Numbered from the stretch's first letter, positions 1 through 10,304 are shown. The stretch: 64,000 nucleotides of DNA from Anoplolepis gracilipes (GCF_047496725.1 NC_132975.1:7762501-7826500), one strand, 5' to 3'. Translations and numbers: made by a program. Notes: a model not told the origin generated them from the sequence alone.

Positions 1-1969
1 GTTTTGTTGTCATTCGCGCGGCGAGACTCAAGCAGGATGGTCGTCGCGTGTAAATCAATGTACTGAATTATTCTTCGATTATTCCTTATAATTATGACAA
101 TTAGCGGTTAGCGTCTCGTAGTATATCGAAGCGACAACTATTTCGTGTAATTTCCAAAAGAAATCAAAGCGATAAGGAATAGCATTATGTGAATTATTAT
201 TCTATTCCGATCTTTTTTATAATGATAATATATATATTTTTAATGCTTGTATTCGAATATATCTTGTATCACTTTAAAATTGTCTCCACTGTAATTTAGC
301 TATTTTCGAATTAATGTGCATTTATAGACGAATCGCAAGATTGAAAGATTAAAGTATAATAATAAAGTACACATTCAATGATTTATTAATAACTAATTTT
401 ATAAATTTAAGATATATAGAAGAATAATATAAATAATATAATATAAATAATCTTCACATAAATGTATTTTATAACGCATTAAATATTTCGACATTAGCGA
501 CATTAATATTAACTATTACTTGATATTAAATTTTAGCTTTTTATGACACATATTGTTTACATTTTTTATATAGCCTTCTTATTCTGCTATAAGACCCGAG
601 CAGGCAAAATTCCGCCGTTCTAATACTCCTCTAGACAGCTTAATTCTTTTTGAAATAAATACTACGAGATGATTGCCAAACGCAAAATCAGTCTTTATTA
701 TAATTATTAAACGATAAATGAACCATATAAACGTATCAACGTAAGCAAATGTAAACAATAATTATTTATCCAAGCAGATATATCGCGCAATTTATTAATT
801 TGAAGTAGAAATCGAAGTAATCGGAGAATAGTAATTTTGTGTCGCGATATTTGTATATATGTGTCATCATTATTATTTTAATCCTTGTTAATTCGAATAT
901 ATTGTATTATTCTTTAATTTTTTCTTTGATACGTAATTTGTTATTATCATTTCCGGATTGAGAAGATGAAATAACACATAAATAGTCAGATCCAATAATT
1001 TAGGAAATGGAAATCGTAATATATTGACTCATTTATTATTAATCAATTAGAAATGCGAAGAACAGAGAGAATATTTGACGCATAAAATTATAAATATTTT
1101 ATAAAATACTAAATATTTAGCACTAAATATATGTAAATACTTCAGAAAAAGAAATTTAGTACATAACGCACCGCTATTTATAGCCGCCCTGCTATCACTT
1201 ACATGAAATACAAACTCCATATATTGTATACTCCAACAGTCTTTTTTACAAAAAATGAACGATTATCAAATTATAAATTATTAATTATCTAACAATTAAA
1301 GATTCGTGAACATAGGCAGCAGTTATGTATCGAAACAAATATTTTGCGCAAGCAAATAGAGAATAAAAATTATAAATTACTGTTGCAATATATATACAAG
1401 CGATAAAACGATAAATTATTTTCTTAATGATTTATTGATATCTGTCTGTGTATGCATATTTCTTGTATTTAAATGTATATCACAAGATCGAGTAATCCAA
1501 ATAATAGAGAACCGTTATATATCGATATTATTTATTAATAATTTATGCATTTTGAATAAAATATTCGGTATTACATTATCGGTAATTTTATAATATAACA
1601 TATACATCTTATAATTTATTTTATATATATTTTTTTTCAAAGAATATTTTATAATAGAAAGCCAAGATGCTTATTTTTTGAAGAATACCTATTATATCCT
1701 TTTTTATTGGAGAGAATCTCTTAATTATAAAATAAATGATAATTTATATTAAAATTATTATAATATAAATATGACCCTCTCAAAATGGGTACATCTTGAC
1801 GTTGGTGGGAGGACTTAGTATCTGAAAGGTTTATCCTGAAAGAGAAGCTAAGTACCCAAACGGTTTTTAATGTTTTTGATCATTTTTTGCATTTTAATTA
1901 AATCGAGTACCGTACAATTCCGGTTCGGGAGTATCATACAAAGTCTCGCGCGTGTGAATTAACAATCTG
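1..1969. other. AT-rich non-coding DNA at the left edge
   Basis: AT-rich throughout apart from the first 50 bases and 1,770-1,960, which are of mixed composition and may be a leader. No repeat, ORF or RNA gene that I can support. Confidence 0.5.
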
Positions 1970-2036
1970 ATGATGCTGACAGCCTCAGAGGAGGACGAGG
2001 AGAGAAATTGGGTGCTCGCGGAGCAACTCTGGACAA
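1970..2036 (+). CDS. Small three-exon gene, exon 1 (unidentified)
   Basis: Encodes MMLTASEEDEERNWVLAEQL then WT plus one base, ending at the donor GACAA/GTAATT. An in-frame TGA lies just upstream of the double ATG, which supports a start here; the second ATG has A at -3. A CAG at 1,979-1,981 could instead be an acceptor, making this the third-last exon of a longer gene entering from the left. The segment is markedly GC-richer than its surroundings. The three exons keep one open frame of 53 codons. I do not recognise the protein; it has an acidic cluster followed by a short aromatic, helical stretch and no signal peptide. Confidence 0.5.
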
Positions 2037-2154
2037 GTAATTTGTTATTTGTATATTAGTTATATATTAATTGCGTAAGCGCAATTTAAATTATGTAATT
2101 AATCGCATATAATTTGATTTGTTAATTCAAATAATTTAAATAAAAGAGAATTAA

Positions 2155-2427
2155 AGAAAAGGTTTTTCATATAAAAAATTTAGTAAAAAGTAAAATCTTT
2201 CCAGAATTTATCAAATTAGTCCATTATAAATATCAATTTATTAATATAAAATTTAATGGACAGAATAATAATGTTTTTAATTGTTAATTATTTTGTGCAT
2301 ATATATAAACAGTAATGCACAAAATAATTTTATATTAATAATAAATTGATATTTATAATGGACTAATTTTATAAATTCTAGAAAGATTTTACTTCTTATT
2401 AAATTTTTTATATGAAAAACCTTTTCT
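2155..2427. repeat. Palindromic MITE-like element in an intron
   Basis: Two arms of about 95 bp are near-perfect reverse complements: AGAAAAGGTTTTTCATATAA on the left and TTATATGAAAAACCTTTTCT on the right. A second, inner inverted pair sits around TTTTGTGCAT / ATGCACAAAA. Nearly the whole element could fold into one hairpin. No coding capacity. A full-length palindromic MITE or an inverted duplication. Confidence 0.75.
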
Positions 2428-2502
2428 ATATATATATATATATAAATTAAATTTTTATATTTTTAAAGTTATATATAATTTAAATCTATTTATATGTTAT
2501 AG

Positions 2503-2554
2503 ATCAATGTAACTTCAATACTATCGATACTATCAACTCTGCTATTACGCATCG
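2503..2554 (+). CDS. Small three-exon gene, exon 2
   Basis: Follows a GTTATAG acceptor and ends CATCG/GTGAGT, a consensus donor. In the phase left by exon 1 it reads QCNFNTIDTINSAITH with no stop, while the other frames are less protein-like or contain an early stop. This phase agreement is the main support that the exons belong together. The intron before it is occupied by a 270-bp palindromic element. Confidence 0.5.
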
Positions 2555-2576
2555 GTGAGTGACAAACTTTTATTTT

Positions 2577-2645
2577 ATTTTGAGGTAACGGATTTCTAGT
2601 AATTATAGATTTTAAATTATAGATAAATCCGTTACCTTAAAATGG
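2577..2645. repeat. Short inverted-repeat element next to exon 2
   Basis: Arms TTTTGAGGTAACGGATTT and AAATCCGTTACCTTAAAA are reverse complements with one mismatch, separated by about 33 bases. It begins about 20 bases after the exon 2 donor at 2,554. A tiny MITE-like hairpin. Confidence 0.65.
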
Positions 2646-3029
2646 ATGGGTTAAAACAGATTAGGTTGAATATTTCATCCAGGATATATGATTATTTGTT
2701 GATTTATCGCACGTATACAGAAGGATGCATTCACATACGCACACATACATAGTTCATAAAAGAAAGTACTTTGACAATATCATTTACATATATCATGATG
2801 TATTGGTATCAATGTTCTGTCTTATACAACAGAACGTTAGTTACAAGATGTATCAATTACTTAAATTTTATCAATTTTGTAAAAATATTAACAAAAAATT
2901 AAATACAGATATTACAGATAAAATTACAAGTAAAACAAGTCCAGTATAAATTCATAAAGTATATATATATATATAATATTTCTCGTGTATATATACATAT
3001 AAAATATTGTGTTTAATATAGATATTCAG

Positions 3030-3072
3030 AGTGCCTGCTTCGAAACATAGAAAACCTGGAATTCTATTATAA
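3030..3072 (+). CDS. Small three-exon gene, terminal exon with stop
   Basis: After the acceptor TATTCAG, the phase from exon 2 gives R, then VPASKHRKPGILL and TAA at 3,070-3,072. The basic tail contrasts with the acidic start. The acceptor has only a weak pyrimidine tract, so an alternative terminal exon farther away cannot be ruled out. Confidence 0.42.
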
Positions 3073-3357
3073 TGATAGAATTAGACAATGTAAAATATTA
3101 TAATAAGTTACATGATTTTTTAACTAAATCTTTTATTTAAAATTCTTCATGATGCTTATATCCTATAAACAAGATTAGAAAACAGATATTTACATATTCT
3201 ATGCACTTAAAACCTGATTTGGTTTCTCTCTTTTTTTATATAATATATGTATAATCTTATTATGTAATCTAGGATAAAATATTATATAAATTAAATTAAA
3301 TATATTAAATTGATGTGAAAACAGATTCAGAATTTTTTTTAATATACATTACAAGCA

Positions 3358-3363
3358 AATAAA
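3358..3363 (+). terminator. Possible poly(A) signal of the small gene
   Basis: AATAAA about 290 bases after the stop codon at 3,072. It is in AT-rich DNA where this hexamer is common by chance, so support is positional only. Confidence 0.25.
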
Positions 3364-3783
3364 GAAAGACAGAAAATATTCTATTTATATAGTAAATTTT
3401 TCATTTAATTTAATTTATAAAAACTCTACAATTATACATAAAAACGTTAATAATTATTAATTATGCGTATGATTATTATAATTGCGTAAATGATTATATA
3501 ATTTATTCTTCTAATGTATCAATTTTATTCTAATGTTTTATAATTCATCCATCTATTTTCTATTTGATTCATAATTTGATTTTATATCAATTAAAAGTTA
3601 TGAATATTATTAAGTTATATGGGAATGATGTTTAAATGAATTGCCATAACTCTTACGGCCGTAAAAGAGCATAAAATCTTTACTCTTACATGCCGATGAT
3701 AATAATCACTCGGCAACAGAAGGAATTTCTCTCCTTCCTTGATCTTTGATAGAGATCTAAAGTCACATTTCTGACTAGATATA

Positions 3784-4165
3784 TACAGGGTGTTCTGTAA
3801 TTGGTGATAAACCTGCTAATAGCAAATTCTTGAGATCATTTGGAGACGATTTTTCCTCAGTAAAAATGTCGAGGCATCAATAATTTCTGAGTTATAAACG
3901 ATTGAAGAAAAGGTGCTTTTCGCAAACTTTTTGGAGTTAAAAAATTACCAAAACTACAATACATTCTTCAGTTAATTTCAGATAGAGTTTACTATAATAT
4001 AATTTTAATTTAAGGCTTAATTACAAAGATATATAATGACAAAAATTGGAAACTTGCAAAAAATGATGACGTCTCTCGATATTTTCGCTGAAGAAAAATC
4101 TACTCCAAATGATCTCAAGAATCTACCATTAACAGCTTTTTCACCAATTACAAAACACCCTGTAT
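3784..4165. mobile_element. MITE with about 95-bp terminal inverted repeats (ACAGGGTGT ends)
   Basis: The left end TATACAGGGTGTTCTGTAAT and the right end, reverse complemented, TATACAGGGTGTTTTGTAAT match and keep matching inward for about 95 bp (TTGAGATCATTTGGAG on both). TA-rich flanks look like a TA or TATA target duplication. The ~190-bp middle has no coding frame. A non-autonomous DNA transposon copy; superfamily not assigned. Confidence 0.8.
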
Positions 4166-4522
4166 ATACATATATAAACAGCTAAAAGCGATAGAAAATA
4201 GGGCTAGCGATAGAAAAATCCAAAAATAGATATCAACTATGCAATAGGTAGTCAATAATATAAAAATGCGTAAAAGATATGCAAAGTAAATATTTTCCTC
4301 ATACATACATATTTTCCTCATACATACATATTTCCAAGCATACTTACGTATGATAGCACATGATCGGAGACGGAAAAATGCTATCGTACATTCGCAAATT
4401 GAATCGTGGTTACGGGGTACACATTTCAATTTTCAAGTTTTCGCAGATTTTCACTAGTTTAGATAATCGCTCTGAATCTTTGTGTATTTACAAATAAAAT
4501 ATTAAATGCTCCATTTTTATAT

Positions 4523-4650
4523 TACACAGAGAAATATTATTGATTTTATATGAAAAATTACTATGGTACGTAGCAACTGTGAGCATTATCCTTATAGTCC
4601 GCAGCTGCTACACACCATAGTAATTTTTAATATAATATTTTCTTCGTGTA
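4523..4650. mobile_element. Short MITE with ACACNGAAGAAA-type ends
   Basis: Ends ACACAGAGAAATATTAT and, reverse complemented, ACACGAAGAAAATATTAT. The arms continue through AAAAATTACTATGGT and into GTAGCARCTG, leaving only about 20 bases of loop. TA on both sides suggests a TA target site. Non-coding hairpin element. Confidence 0.7.
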
Positions 4651-4869
4651 GACAACTAAAAAATTTATTTATTTATACAATATATCATTACATTTCAATA
4701 ATAATTTCTATCTAAGAACATGCGTGCGATTAAAAAATCGAACTGAAAATTTATAAAATATTGATATATACAATAATGAATGTGACTTATTTTTTATTTT
4801 GATTATTTTTGATTACTCGTTTTCTTATTTTATTAAATATCGAGATATATATCTTCGATTAATCCGCGC

Positions 4870-6753
4870 GCTTAATGCATGACGGATCCGGCATATTAAA
4901 GCCAAAGAGGGTAGCATACCACGGGCGAGTAACGGTGAACGACGCGACTGAACGACGTATGTCACGGAAGAGAGCCGCATGCATGGGGAAGCGAAGGCGG
5001 CAAGACTATAAAATAAAGAAAACAAAATGTCAGAATTGCGCGGAAGTAAATATAGCAGAAAGCCAAAGAAGAACGACAGAAAAAGGAAAAGATCAAGAGT
5101 CATCAAAGAAAAAGAATAAAGAGACGAAATAGATTGAAAAAAAAAGATGAGAAGAAAAGTTGAGATGAAAGTAGGGAGCAAGTGATCCAAGGCAAAAGAG
5201 GACCGTTGAAAAAGGAGGAGAGCAGAGATGGAGAGAGCGCAAGAAAACTGGAGAAGGATGAAAAACGAAGAGAATAAAGAAGAAGGAGGAAGAAGAGGAA
5301 AAGGAGGAAAAACATAAGAGGAGGACCACAGTGAGGAAGACAGTCGTTTTGGTGGGGAATGAAGAAAGACTGCTCGGGTTTATGCTACCGCTCATCTGGT
5401 AGGGGCACGCGAATGACGGTGAACCGGTGGTGGAGGCGGAAGAATGAACTGGTGAACCTATGTAGAAGGGGCAGGGTGATGGTGGCGGCGGCGGCGGTGG
5501 CGGTGGCAACGGCGGTTACGGCGGCAGCCGACGGTGGTGAGGGTACCGACGACGAACAGCACCGTGCGCGAGCACCTGTGGATCACCGCGGTAGAGTTAC
5601 TCACCAGCTACCACCACCGGACCACCGCCGAACCTCGAGGAGAATAGATAGAATCGAACGGAAACGGTACGCGCGCAACGGAACGAAGAGATAGCGAAAG
5701 AAAAATCCCGATCAAGAAAGATCGAGTCTCGCATAAAAACACCTGGCAGTCCTTAAATAATCTAAAAATAGTAGGTGATTATCGTGACGGATTGCGCCAC
5801 GACGATCTTTTTAACAGTTCATCGAAGAAGCAAGAATCACTTCCTGATCGCGTGTGTGAGAAGATCAATGAGAATGATATCTGATTGGTGATTAGATGAT
5901 TACGGAAATAATATATTATACGGAGAGGTGAAAGCAGTTGAAATTGCGAAAGAATATATCAAATACTATGAGTGCAAATTTTGGATTACAGTGATAAGTA
6001 AGGATCAGAATACAACGGTACATATACATTGACTTGAAATCTGACAGAAGATTAAAGAATTTGATTTCACAATTCTATTGGACTTTCCATCCTGCTGTAT
6101 GGCGATTTATCAATTATTAATCACATTAATTCCGGTTTTAAAAGTAGCATCGTTGTAGCCAGTGACGTCTTGTGGGAACGCATCGTGTTCGTAAAGAGCA
6201 ACGAACTCGCTGTTCAACGATTCGTAATCGAAATTCAATATGAAGCTGATTCTGTGCAATTTGTGAGCATTTATCGAGATAATTTACCGAGCCGATTATT
6301 CGAGACATTATTTAATCAATTTAAAAGGATCAATTAAATTTTTGAAAGACTGAAAGAGTAAAATTGAGGCCTACAAAAATTTGTACTCGCGTTTTTGAAA
6401 CTGAAACAGTGCGATAAAAAGAAAAAAAAGGAAATAAGATCGAATGTGCGAGCGTCCAAACAGAAATCCAAGAAATCGCAAGTGGAGGACGAAGCTGTGA
6501 TCGATCCTGGATCGATATGTGGTGGAGACGCGTTCTTTAATCTCCGATTTTAAGAAAGGAAGTGTGATTGTGGTTGAATGACCAGTGAGAAATTGATTGA
6601 AGGAAGGAACCGAAAGGGACGGAATTATTCTTAACGCGCGCAGTGATTAAGGGATTTACGCTTAAGTGGGTGATAAGTGAGAGAGTCGAGGTGAGATAAG
6701 CGATTTTTGGGAGAGGCGGCGTGGTGAATACCAGGATATGCGAGCTTTACAAG
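4870..6753 (+). promoter_or_regulatory. GC- and purine-rich leader/promoter region before the MPSTIR exon
   Basis: From about 4,870 the sequence switches from AT-rich to mixed composition. It holds a nearly pure purine stretch on the + strand (about 5,015-5,345), degenerate GGCGGT/GGTGGC triplets (about 5,480-5,540), and about 1.1 kb of complex sequence without protein-like frames (5,700-6,753). It runs without an evident acceptor into the start codon at 6,754, so a long 5' leader is the simplest reading. A site that would be a strong donor on the minus strand (GGTAGCTG/GTGAGT) lies at about 5,590-5,600, so divergent transcription is possible. Confidence 0.4.
5015..5345 (+). repeat. Long purine-rich tract
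   Basis: About 330 bases consisting almost only of A and G on the + strand, without a regular period. It explains the S/F/L-only frames on the opposite strand, which are not genes. Confidence 0.7.
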
Positions 6754-6761
6754 ATGCCTAG
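6738..6761 (+). promoter_or_regulatory. Upstream ORF overlapping the MPSTIR start
   Basis: ATG followed by six sense codons (RALQDA) and TAG. The frame starts 16 bases before the MPSTIR start codon and ends inside it, out of frame. If the leader is transcribed, an overlapping uORF of this kind would be expected to lower initiation at the main start. Confidence 0.3.
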
Positions 6762-6772
6762 CACGATAAGAG
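6754..6772 (+). CDS. Short candidate first exon MPSTIR, phase 1
   Basis: ATG in a good context (CAAGATGC) opens six codons, MPSTIR, plus a final G before a consensus donor AGAG/GTGAGT. The exon follows about 1.9 kb of GC- and purine-richer DNA that looks like a leader. The phase and last base match the recognised Hr3 exon, so it could supply a minimal N-terminus to HR3, much as vertebrate ROR beta starts with only two residues before AQIEVIPCK. Alternatively it could join the unidentified exon at 10,031, which has a strong acceptor in the same phase, and so belong to a different gene. An upstream ATG at 6,738 opens a seven-codon frame overlapping this start, which may damp its translation. 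The donor is convincing; the gene assignment is not. Confidence 0.45.
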
Positions 6773-9590
6773 GTGAGTGACACATCGTCGCATCAGTTTA
6801 ACGAAATAAAGAATTTTACGCAAACCGTGCCTCGTGCGAGAATGTTTTATAACACTCTTTTTGTGCTATGAAATATTACAAGTATTTTTTGAATTTCAAC
6901 GTGCCAACTTGTTAACGATAATTACAAGATATATTAATTAATTTCGTCCAACGTTATTTATTATTACGTAAAATTCTGTTTGTTTTTAATAATATCGCGG
7001 TAAAATTTATTTCTGGCGTAAAAGGTGAAAGACTTCGGAGAATCCCACGATATAAGCGAATCCGAGTGTGTAGATTTAATGGACGCTATCAAAGATTCAC
7101 ACGGCATCGATTCTTTGAGCGCTTTAACCCTTTTGTTGCGGCCGACTAATCTAACGGAGAAGAGGCTCGCATCTTTTTTGCGAACTCTTGGGTCACTGTT
7201 ACAAAAAACACACTGTATATCGTGTTTATTGCAAACTAACAATGTCATGTTCTCGTAAACATTATAGTAAATTGACAGAATAGAATTTCGATGAATCGCT
7301 CGTCAAGCATTTGCTTATTAATATCTCAGACTCATTCACATGTAAATTTTTGAATTAATAATCATCTATAATAATGTTTTTTCTTTTTTTTATAATATCC
7401 ATTTTGTATACACATTTAATCTCTTATGACATAATGTTTGCATAATTATCCCTTCATAAATATTTTTCGTTTTCATAACAATTTATTTTATAAATATCGC
7501 TGCTTTTTATTTCAGCTAGATTTTTAATCCTTTATGTGTAAATTATGTTTATTTCTTTTTAGAATTTCTCTAAGTATAGAATTTATGAAATAATATTCAT
7601 TTTTATATATTATAATAATGCTAAAGAGAAGAATGTGTGATATACGGTATTTTGACAAGCGAATGATAAAAATTTTACATCAATGTCCCATTCTTCCATT
7701 TCTCGCTTCGGTTTATAAACATTTATTTTTATTCATCTTTTGAGGAGATTAAATTAGTAAATTAATCTCAAATTATTGGAAAGTATAGAGAGGTAGTAAA
7801 AGAAAGATACTAAATTACAATGATAAGGAATACTAATTACAAAGAAATAAACTTGTTCGCAAAAGGTAGCAGTACGCGCTGTTGCGGTCATGACGGCAGG
7901 GTCACTCGAGGTCAGTAACATACTGACGACGTGGTCGCATAATCCGCGACGCTCTTCTAAGATCCATCGAGTGTGCGTTTTTGATTTGATTGATCCGCAA
8001 GCATCTTGAAATTAATTTGATCTAACTAACAATTATATCAATCTTAATTATGAAAATAACTAAACTTTTCTTAATTATTTATTATAATTGAAGAAAGTTC
8101 TTATTTTCATATTAATAACAAAGTATCTTACAATTACAATCGGACAACAAATTAATGCAATTTAAGAAAATTACTATTATACTATTAATGACATTTCAGA
8201 GATACGAACTATTAATGATACGCCTTTAGAAAACTGATTAAATTTTCACGAAACAAAAATTAATTACGAACTTACATGAAATATATAAAATCCTAGAAAA
8301 TACATCTTATCAAATTATATAATTCCACATTCACGTGCAATGTCGTTATTGCTATCGATTCTATCCCTTGACAATTGTGATATAGCATTTATGTCCACTG
8401 ACTAGTCCCTTATGAATAATTACAGTGTAATTTTGAATATTCCGTTTGTAAGTACGATAATTTTAGCCTCAATTTTATCCAAAATAATTTCACTATTATT
8501 TAATATACTTTATTATAAAAAAGTAACGATTCTATTTGAAAAAAGTAACAATTATACTTGGAAAACATAGTAGATATAATTAATAATCGACTAATCGCGG
8601 ATTTAATATATATATTATAAGCTGCCTATTGTAATAAATACACATCAAATCGATTGATCATTTTTTATCGCTACAAATTCACTGATATTCTTAATCGATC
8701 TGCTTTTATCTCGTAAATTATCAGAAAATTAAGTGAGAAATATAATTATTTAAACGATAATAAAAATTTTGTCCATTTCCATAATAATCAGAAATGTGCT
8801 ATAAAAACTAAAATGAGATTAAAATTAGATATTAGTAATGAGTAGTAATGAGTAGATATTAATAAGATTAATTTTGAGAATTGTATACTAATAAAATTAT
8901 CTAGTTTTCTCTTGTGTCGAAATATTTGACTAATTTATTCCATTAAAAAGAGTATATGTATTTATAAATTATGAGAACAAAATAATAAAATAATCGCGAA
9001 ACATTTTTTTTGTAATTAGTTAATCATGTAAGTATATATTATTATAATAATATATCAAATTGCATAATTAGACATAATATAAAACACAATATAAAAAATA
9101 TGAAATATAAAAAAAGTCTTCGAAAAAATCAGGAAACATATAATAGAAGTGTGTAATAAACCATACTTTGCATACACGCATGGATGTAAGTTAAATGACA
9201 AGATATTGATATGTTGAATTAAAAGAAGGTATATAAAAGCAAATGCATGTGTCAAGTTACATTATTGAGCTAAAAACGCTACATAGTCATTTTAGAGCAA
9301 CATTATACTAAGATAAAAATAAGCAAACGAGGCAAAATATATACTATATGATATAACTTTAGTAATAGAAACATTTAAAAAAAAGATATATCAGACGAAT
9401 AAAAAACAAGCAGATTGCAGAAATAAATAATTAGAAATATTTTTAAAAAACATATCACATTAAAAAAGAAGCAAATTACAGAATATCAAAAAGCTGACGA
9501 ATAACTAAAAATTACTGAATCATCGAAATTATTGAAGAAATATCAAGATCTAGATTCCAAGAAATATTACTCAATCAAAAATTGAGCAAC
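6773..9590 (+). other. AT-rich intron after the MPSTIR exon
   Basis: Mostly AT-rich. The exceptions are a mixed-composition block at about 7,000-7,260, open on both strands (see findings), and the small GC-richer patch with receptor half-sites at 7,860-7,980. No exon with good splice sites was found. Confidence 0.45.
7884..7927 (+). promoter_or_regulatory. Nuclear-receptor half-site cluster with a DR4
   Basis: GGGTCA-CTCG-AGGTCA (7,899-7,914) is a direct repeat spaced by four, a layout bound by EcR/USP in vitro. A GGTCATGAC palindrome lies just before it (7,886-7,894), and GTCAGTA-ACA-TACTGAC follows (7,911-7,927). It lies in the presumed intron 1.1 kb after the MPSTIR donor. Function is inferred from sequence only. 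Confidence 0.35.
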
Positions 9591-9682
9591 ATGGGAAGAA
9601 GGAATGGGAGGACGGAGTGAGAGGAGGGACCACGAAAAAACGGGGAAAAGGTATCAGGAAGGAGCGAAGGGAAGAACAGATA

Positions 9683-9689
9683 ATGAAAG
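9683..9689 (+). CDS. Possible two-codon first exon MK, phase 1
   Basis: ATG AAA plus G directly before the donor AAAG/GTGAGA, with A at -3, at the end of a purine-rich stretch of mixed composition (9,590-9,690). Joined to the ROR zinc-finger exon it would read MKAQIE. Vertebrate ROR beta (MRAQIE) and ROR alpha 4 (...MKAQIE) have exactly this architecture. Two codons carry no identifying information, and an ATG next to a donor arises often by chance, so this is only a candidate. Confidence 0.22.
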
Positions 9690-9920
9690 GTGAGATTCTT
9701 TTCCTGCGACAGGTGGTAAAGACCTTGGTAAATTTAAGGGCGTTGCGATCGATTACCTAACTGGGGACGACCATGAAGAGGATTTCGGTTCCGAGTTCCG
9801 AGGCGGCCCGGACTCCGATGGGCCGGCGGCGCCCATCGCTTGCCGAACTAAGCGTCGACAGGCTTGCTGCTCGGTACACGAACAAAAGCGAGGGTCAATG
9901 AACCCTTCGAGCGTATACCG

Positions 9921-9948
9921 CACGCACGCACGCACGCACGCACGCACG
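9921..9948 (+). repeat. CACG tetranucleotide repeat
   Basis: Seven tandem CACG units in the GC island that precedes the unidentified exon at 10,031. Confidence 0.95.
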
Positions 9949-10030
9949 TGATCCCACCACGCATTCGTGCGCGCCCGCTCTCCGTCTTTGTCCTCGGCGC
10001 TCTCCCCATTTTTCTTTATCCTTATCGCAG

Positions 10031-10128
10031 AACGCGATACGAACGATATCGTGGACGAAATTTCGGCGTTGGCAGAACCGGAAAAGGATTTATTTGCGTT
10101 GGTGAAAATAGGAGTCAAATTGAGACTT
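10031..10128 (+). CDS. Unidentified internal coding exon, phase 1 to phase 0
   Basis: A 98-nt segment preceded by one of the best acceptors in the window, a long pyrimidine tract (about 9,978-10,026) ending TTATCGCAG, and followed by CTT/GTAAGA. Read in phase 1 it gives RDTNDIVDEISALAEPEK then DLFALVKIGVKLRL, a protein-like, probably helical peptide. A second possible donor at 10,155 (GATAG/GTAAAA) would place a TAG exactly at the exon end. I do not recognise the family. The acceptor phase matches the MPSTIR and MK exons upstream, so it may be exon 2 of a different + strand gene or an alternatively spliced, truncating exon of Hr3. A + strand shadow frame is also open across it, and a minus-strand frame covers all but its last few bases. 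Confidence 0.4.
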
Positions 10129-10271
10129 GTAAGAAAACTTCATTGTTCGAGATAGGTAAAATTGTAGCCTAGCTTCATGTGGCTTTATATATGCCGGATT
10201 TTGTCGTGAGTTGAAGTGATACGAGATGCTTCATGACGTAAATCACTACGAAAATTCAGAGTTGTCACATC

Positions 10272-10273
<2 letters not shown>

Positions 10274-10303
<30 letters not shown>
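10274..10303 (+). repeat. Poly(A) run of 30
   Basis: Thirty consecutive A. No upstream retrocopy or target duplication was recognised. Confidence 0.95.

Positions 10304-10304
<1 letters not shown>

Noticed and set aside
5093..5509. Minus-strand Phe/Ser/Pro-rich frames
   Set aside because: Complement of the purine tract and GGC repeats; no domain or signal.
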